Of a DNA stretch of 64,000 nt, positions 59,851-64,000 are shown piece after piece. Source of the DNA: Shewanella glacialipiscicola. Lineage in GTDB: Bacteria; Pseudomonadota; Gammaproteobacteria; Enterobacterales; Shewanellaceae. Every line of letters begins with the position of its first letter. Position 1 is the first letter of the stretch. The DNA is taken from assembly GCF_023283485.1 (NCBI RefSeq), contig NZ_JAKILU010000011.1, positions 1-64,000 of the forward strand. Reading direction: 5' to 3'. Both the position numbers and the translations under genes were made by a program. The notes beneath the pieces are model-generated. The model ran no database searches. It had not been told where the DNA came from and saw only the letters and a list, made by a program, of their open reading frames with translations.

Positions 59851-60942
59851 ATGAAATCTACAGCCTGCTTTGCTACACGTATCGTCTCTTGGTACGACAA
59901 TCACGGTCGTAAAACCCTCCCTTGGCAGCAAGATAAAACCCCATATAGCGTATGGGTTTCTGAGATCATGCTGCAACAAACTCAGGTTGCGACGGTTATT
60001 CCCTATTACCTTAAATTTATGGCGCGTTTCCCCGATGTGTTAGTACTCGCTAACGCGCCAGATGATGAGGTGCTGCATCATTGGACAGGCCTTGGTTATT
60101 ACGCCAGAGCGCGTAATTTACATAAAGCAGCTAAGATAATCCGCGATGATTATCAAGGACTATTTCCAACAAATTTTGAGCAAGTACTTGCGCTGCCTGG
60201 CATAGGTCGCTCGACCGCAGGTGCGGTATTGTCATTATCACTTGGACAACATCACCCTATTCTCGACGGCAACGTAAAGCGCGTGCTGGCAAGACACGGC
60301 GCCATTGCTGGCTGGCCAGGGCAAAAAACGGTTGAAGCGCAACTGTGGCAACTGACCGGTACCTATACACCAAAGCGAGATATTCAGAAATATAATCAAG
60401 CTATGATGGATATCGGTGCCAGTATTTGCACCCGTAGCAAACCTAGCTGCGCCGCTTGCCCTGTGGCAATTGATTGCAAAGCACAGCTTATTGGCAGACA
60501 AACTGATTTCCCTGGCAAAAAGCCTAAAAAAACCATACCAACTAAAGCGGCGTGGATGTTAGTGCTGGTCAAAAACAATGAAGTCTTTTTAACAAAACGT
60601 CCGCCCGCGGGAATTTGGGGAGGACTTTGGTGTTTCCCTGAGTTTGCCACCCAAGCCACCCTAGAAACTCACCTCGAAGAGCAAGGGTTTGCTACGCAGC
60701 AGCTTGAATGGTTAATCGGCTTTAGGCACACATTTAGCCACTTTCATTTAGATATTCAGCCCATGATGCTTAATTTAGATAAAATCCACGGCAATAAAGA
60801 GAGCGTGGGCGTTGTCATGGAACAAAACCAGTCACTCTGGTATAACATAAGTCATCCTTCCAAAGTGGGACTCGCCGCTGCCACCGAGCGCGTGCTAGCC
60901 AATTTGGGATCACTCGTTCAATCCGCAGTCAGTAAGGAATAA
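59851..60942 (+). CDS. mutY: Adenine DNA glycosylase MutY
   Basis: 363 residues. [28 protein letters not shown] with Glu38 (nucleophile-assisting), the HhH element [16 protein letters not shown], catalytic Asp139 in [12 protein letters not shown], and the iron-sulfur Cys-X6-Cys-X2-Cys-X5-Cys loop (Cys193, 200, 203, 209). The C-terminal NUDIX-like domain recognises 8-oxoG ([10 protein letters not shown]). It removes adenine mispaired with 8-oxoguanine. yggX follows two bases after the stop codon, forming an oxidative-stress operon. Confidence 0.97.
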   Translation: MKSTACFATRIVSWYDNHGRKTLPWQQDKTPYSVWVSEIMLQQTQVATVIPYYLKFMARFPDVLVLANAPDDEVLHHWTGLGYYARARNLHKAAKIIRDDYQGLFPTNFEQVLALPGIGRSTAGAVLSLSLGQHHPILDGNVKRVLARHGAIAGWPGQKTVEAQLWQLTGTYTPKRDIQKYNQAMMDIGASICTRSKPSCAACPVAIDCKAQLIGRQTDFPGKKPKKTIPTKAAWMLVLVKNNEVFLTKRPPAGIWGGLWCFPEFATQATLETHLEEQGFATQQLEWLIGFRHTFSHFHLDIQPMMLNLDKIHGNKESVGVVMEQNQSLWYNISHPSKVGLAAATERVLANLGSLVQSAVSKE

Positions 60943-60944
60943 TC

Positions 60945-61223
60945 ATGGCGCGTACAGTCAATTGCGTATATTTAAATAAAGAAGCCGACGGCCTAGACTT
61001 TCAACTGTATCCAGGTGAATTAGGTAAACGCATTTTTGATAACATCAGCAAAGAAGCTTGGGGCCTATGGCAAAAAAAGCAAACCATGCTGATCAACGAG
61101 AAAAAACTCAACATGATGAATGTTGAGGATCGCAAGTTTCTTGAAGAACAAATGATCGCTTTCCTATTTGAAGGTAAAGAAGTAGAAATTGAAGGTTTTG
61201 TACCTGAAAAAGACCAAGATTAA
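60945..61223 (+). CDS. yggX: Fe(2+)-trafficking protein YggX
   Basis: 92 residues, [57 protein letters not shown] (blocks given in order; residues 1 to about 57) and [15 protein letters not shown] are diagnostic. Cys7 is the conserved cysteine. YggX limits iron availability and protects Fe-S proteins such as MutY from oxidants. It follows mutY with a two-base gap and a bidirectional terminator lies downstream. Confidence 0.97.
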   Translation: MARTVNCVYLNKEADGLDFQLYPGELGKRIFDNISKEAWGLWQKKQTMLINEKKLNMMNVEDRKFLEEQMIAFLFEGKEVEIEGFVPEKDQD

Positions 61224-61255
61224 TTACTGTCATTAACTTAATAATAAAACTTACA

Positions 61256-61281
61256 AAAAAAGCGCCTTTCGGCGCTTTTTG
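61256..61281. terminator. Terminator between yggX and yceI
   Basis: Perfect stem AAAAAGCGCC-TTTC-GGCGCTTTTT between convergent genes, T-rich on both strands. Confidence 0.85.
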
Positions 61282-61311
61282 TTTATGTATCTCGTAAAGC
61301 ATAACTGAACG

Positions 61312-61887
61312 TTACTTACGCACGCCTTCAACGACCAGATCTAACTCAACATGGCTAGAAGCTGGGCCTAAATCCATTTTGATGCCAAAATCTTTCATCG
61401 CAAAAGTGGTTGTGCCGGTAAAACCAGCACGGTAGCCGCCCCAAGGATCTTGACCTTCGCCCACTTCATGGGCATTGATCGCTAATGGTTTAGTGACACC
61501 GTTTAAGGTTAAGTTACCGTTAATCACTAAATCGCCATTACCTTTATCTTCAACTGTGGTTGAGGTAAACGTCGCTTGCGCAAATTGACTCGTGTTAAGG
61601 AAATCAGCGCTACGAATATGCTTGTCACGCTCGGCGTGGTTTGAATCCACACTGAGCGTATTGACTGTCACATTCACTTTAGCCGCAGTGGGTTTAGCCG
61701 CGTCATAGCTAAAGTCACCGCTAAAATCATTAAAGCGACCAACGACATAGCTATAACCTAAATGGCTCACTTTGAAGGTAATAGAGGCATGTGCTCCTTC
61801 ACGGTCAATGACATAGTCTGCCGCAAAAGCCGCCATCGGAGCCAATAGAGATGCACCAATCAGTGCGCTTAACAGTTGCTTTTTCAT
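61312..61887 (-). CDS. yceI: YceI-family periplasmic protein
   Basis: 191 residues. Signal peptide [19 protein letters not shown], cleavage near residue 22. The lipocalin-like YceI barrel shows [48 protein letters not shown] and [10 protein letters not shown]. Members bind polyisoprenoid quinone precursors. It lies four bases downstream of a cytochrome b561 gene, the frequent pairing in which the membrane diheme protein and YceI are coexpressed. Confidence 0.93.
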   Translation of the reverse strand: MKKQLLSALIGASLLAPMAAFAADYVIDREGAHASITFKVSHLGYSYVVGRFNDFSGDFSYDAAKPTAAKVNVTVNTLSVDSNHAERDKHIRSADFLNTSQFAQATFTSTTVEDKGNGDLVINGNLTLNGVTKPLAINAHEVGEGQDPWGGYRAGFTGTTTFAMKDFGIKMDLGPASSHVELDLVVEGVRK

Positions 61888-61891
61888 TGTA

Positions 61892-62443
61892 TTATCCTCG
61901 ATTAAATTTAATCATTTTGAGTAAAGTTGCGTCTTTATCGATAAAGTGATGCTTTAACGCACCAGCTGCGTGGATCACGATTAGTGCGATTAAGCTATAA
62001 GCTGCGTATTGATGGATATCGCCTGCTATATCAGCTTGGTTTTCAAAAAAAGGGCCAAATCCTGGTAGTTCAAACCAGTCAAACAACATAATTCCACGCC
62101 CTTCTGCCGTTGAAATAAGAATCCCAGCAAACATAATCACCAGCAGCAATACATAAATAGCTAAATGCGCAATGTGAGCCGCCTTTTTCTCCCAAAGCTG
62201 ATGATTCGCCTCTGGTACGGGCTTAGGATTCACTAAGCGCCACAACAAGCGGAATAAGGTCACCAACAAAAGTAAAATACCAATACTCTTATGTAGATGT
62301 GGCGCTGCCTTGTACCACGCGCTGTAGTAGGTTAACTCCACCATCCACACACCGACCGCAAACAACCCAATCACGACGATCGCACTCAGCCAGTGAGTCA
62401 CAATTGCGGTTATCCCATAAGTAAACTGATTATTTCGAAACAT
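61892..62443 (-). CDS. cybB: Cytochrome b561
   Basis: 183 residues from the ATG at 62443 (GGAG seven bases upstream), beginning [20 protein letters not shown]; a longer frame adds 13 residues. Four transmembrane helices with haem ligand histidines in THWLS, HLHKSIG, HQYAAYS and [12 protein letters not shown] (His in helices 1, 2 and 4 are the ligands in the family). It passes electrons from the quinone pool, possibly to superoxide. yceI follows four bases later. A weak Fur-like AT-rich palindrome lies 40 bases upstream of the frame's first ATG; low confidence. Confidence 0.9.
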   Translation of the reverse strand: MFRNNQFTYGITAIVTHWLSAIVVIGLFAVGVWMVELTYYSAWYKAAPHLHKSIGILLLLVTLFRLLWRLVNPKPVPEANHQLWEKKAAHIAHLAIYVLLLVIMFAGILISTAEGRGIMLFDWFELPGFGPFFENQADIAGDIHQYAAYSLIALIVIHAAGALKHHFIDKDATLLKMIKFNRG

Positions 62444-62736
62444 ACTGCGACTCCGTACTCGCGTTTTCTTCATACTATCCATGAAATAATATTCATTATC
62501 ATAAGTCTAATTTTAAAAACTAAAATCAGTAAAAATCGCTCATATCTTTCTAAATTTTAGAAAGTAAGCCGAAAACTGAGATTTATGAGTACAACTCTAT
62601 AGTAAACATCAGTATCTCTTGGCCTTGAAAAGTATAGTCAACGAATGATATTGACCTAAACTCGCAGAATAAAAGATAAAAAACAGCCAAGATGCACATT
62701 AAACCGCCGAACGAGTTATTAATTGGGAAAAAGCAC

Positions 62737-62765
62737 TTGCAGAGGTGAAACTCACTAGCTAATAT
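62737..62765 (+). promoter_or_regulatory. Promoter of the first tRNA pair
   Basis: TTGCAG (62737-62742) and TAATAT (62760-62765) are separated by 17 bases, followed by a GC-rich discriminator (AGCCGC), typical of a strong, growth-rate-controlled stable-RNA promoter. Confidence 0.65.
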
Positions 62766-62831
62766 AGCCGCACTTCGAACGAGACGGCTCAGCCAACGAG
62801 ATCAAAGTAGTTAACTAACGCTTAGTTAGTT

Positions 62832-62907
62832 GCCCGAATAGCTCAGTCGGTAGAGCAGAGGATTGAAAATCCTCGTGTCCCTGGTTCGATTCCGGGTTCG
62901 GGCACCA
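62832..62907 (+). tRNA. tRNA-Phe (GAA), first copy
   Basis: 76 bases including an encoded CCA. The acceptor stem GCCCGAA pairs with TTCGGGC, the anticodon GAA is in the stem-loop GAGGATTGAAAATCCTC, and the T-loop GGTTCGATTCC is standard. It is 58 bases before tRNA-Thr, sharing a promoter. Confidence 0.97.
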
Positions 62908-62965
62908 CTTTTAAAGTAATAAATTCTAAAGTGATTGTTTAAGTAGAGTTTTTTACGATGCTTTA

Positions 62966-63041
<76 letters not shown>

Positions 63042-63045
63042 TATA

Positions 63046-63277
63046 AACAACCAAGCCACTCAATGAGTGGCTTTTTTGTATCTGTATTTTGACTAACAAC
63101 TCATCAAGAATCGCAACTGACTGACTCCCGATAATCCAGCAGCTCTCGAGTTCGACTCTTGAACAACGAAGCCACTCAATGAGTGGCTTTTTTGTGTCTG
63201 AATTTTGACTAACAACTCATCAGGAATCGCAACTGACTGTCTCCCAATAATCCAGCAGGTCCCGAGCTCGACTCTTG
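63046..63277 (+). repeat. Two 116-base tandem repeats with decayed tRNA-Thr pieces
   Basis: 63046-63161 and 63162-63277 repeat in tandem (116-base period). Each contains a full terminator hairpin and a piece resembling the 3' half of tRNA-Thr (63113-63161 and 63229-63277: GCAACTGACT, then CGAGTTCGACTCTTG or CGAGCTCGACTCTTG). A third such piece starts near 63974 and runs to the window end. Interpreted as relics of lost tRNA-Thr copies after unequal recombination. The following 63278-63594 holds nothing recognised. Confidence 0.65.
63054..63077 (+). terminator. Terminator after the first tRNA pair
   Basis: AGCCACT-CAATG-AGTGGCT followed by TTTTT. Near-identical hairpins recur at 63169-63193 and 63914-63938. 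Confidence 0.8.
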
Positions 63278-63594
63278 ATTGTTCGAACAGCCGATGCCAG
63301 TCTCGGCTTAGTTACTGACAAACATAATTACAATCTGCCTGTCGATAAAAACGCTATAACGCTAATTAATCTTCGTGGTCAGTATCACCTCTTCGCATAA
63401 GCTAAATGACTTAGCGTTAATTTCCCTTCTTGAAACACAACATAAACGGGGGCTGAGGTTAATCTAATCAATCCAAAGGAAGCACCATAACGATTAAAAT
63501 GCTGAAAATTTCGACGACTTAATACCAGTAAAGCGGAAGTCTCACATAAATATTCAAATTCTGTTTAATAGTTAATCAGTCATTTAAAAAGGGC

Positions 63595-63623
63595 TTGCAC
63601 AGCTAAAGCGAGCACTATATTAT
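63595..63623 (+). promoter_or_regulatory. Promoter of the second tRNA pair
   Basis: TTGCAC (63595-63600), 17 bases, TATTAT (63618-63623), then a GC-rich ACGCGC discriminator. Same plan as the promoter at 62737 although the surrounding sequence has diverged. Confidence 0.65.
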
Positions 63624-63691
63624 ACGCGCACTTCGAACAAAGAAGGTCCTTACGACTTAGTTTGTAGTAGTTAACTAACGCTTAGTTAGTT

Positions 63692-63767
63692 GCCCGAATA
63701 GCTCAGTCGGTAGAGCAGAGGATTGAAAATCCTCGTGTCCCTGGTTCGATTCCGGGTTCGGGCACCA
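63692..63767 (+). tRNA. tRNA-Phe (GAA), second copy
   Basis: Base-for-base identical to the first tRNA-Phe gene, with CCA encoded. It is 860 bases downstream of copy one. Confidence 0.97.
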
Positions 63768-63826
63768 CTATTTAAAGTAATAGATTCTAAAGTGATTGTT
63801 TAAGTAGAGTTTTTTACGACGTTTTA

Positions 63827-63902
<76 letters not shown>

Positions 63903-63913
63903 TATAAACAACG

Positions 63914-63938
63914 AAGCCACTCAATGAGTGGTTTTTTT
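63914..63938 (+). terminator. Terminator after the second tRNA pair
   Basis: AAGCCACT-CAATG-AGTGGTT, one mismatch from the first copy, followed by a T run. Confidence 0.75.
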
Positions 63939-64000
63939 GTATCTTTAATTTGACTAGCAACTCATCAAGAATCGCAACTGACTGTCTCCCGATAATCCAG

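Noticed and set aside
63046..63277. Tandem 116-base repeats considered as a CRISPR array
   Set aside because: Whole units repeat without unique spacers, and they contain terminators and tRNA relics.

Overview
This 64 kb window reads as ordinary chromosome from a gammaproteobacterium, most likely a Shewanella. The basis is close protein similarity to E. coli housekeeping genes, perfect EtrA/Fnr-type palindromes, type IV pilus genes mixed among core genes, and a gene order I associate with Shewanella. Species is not determined. I see no prophage, insertion sequence with a transposase, CRISPR array, toxin-antitoxin pair or secretion or defence island.

Layout. 0.2-4.3 kb: cytochrome bd oxidase (cydA-cydB-cydX, minus strand) with a long upstream region holding an Fnr-type box, then a self-contained unit for a 26-residue peptide. 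4.3-15.6 kb: nucleotide genes (purL, guaB-guaA), the transglycosylase mltF, tRNA deaminase tadA and xseA. 15.6-24.6 kb: a minus-strand run rlmN-pilF-rodZ-ispG-hisS-yfgM-bamB-der, the usual gammaproteobacterial cluster with the pilus gene pilF inserted. 24.8-41.8 kb: more species-variable genes: a CNNM/CBS membrane protein, a cytoplasmic 5'-nucleotidase-like enzyme, a LysR/DoxX/pirin divergon, two GNATs, small periplasmic proteins, MtfA, an HDOD-GAF protein, a MITE-like repeat, threonine aldolase, an OmpA-like protein, MscS, an exported Tpx, a TRIC channel, a DUF4136 lipoprotein and a Fur-box-preceded membrane protein. 42-61 kb: a block syntenic with the E. coli yqgE-to-yggX region (yqgE, ruvX, pilT, yggS, proC, yggT, yggU, rdgB, hemW, yggN, yggL, trmB, mutY, yggX) carrying hemH, an exported glutathione-peroxidase-like protein, pilU, a DUF885 protein, a LysR regulator and glsA as extra genes. 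61.3-62.5 kb: yceI and a cytochrome b561. 62.7-64 kb: a tandem tRNA-Phe/tRNA-Thr array with a promoter per unit and decayed tRNA pieces between units.

Functional themes are aerobic/microaerobic respiration and redox stress (cyd, exported Tpx and GPx-like, YggX, MutY, DoxX/pirin), purine synthesis (purL, guaAB), envelope assembly and cell shape (bamB, yfgM, rodZ, mltF) and twitching motility (pilF, pilT, pilU). Most of the window is conserved and well understood. The points most worth a second look are two candidate small-peptide transcription units (about 3.74-4.04 kb and 54.8-55.0 kb), a repeated palindrome in the LysR-DoxX divergon, an Fnr-type box overlapping the start region of a DUF885 gene, a Fur box before an uncharacterised four-helix membrane protein, and the tRNA array. 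Family assignments come from reading the sequence and recalling families; no database search was run.
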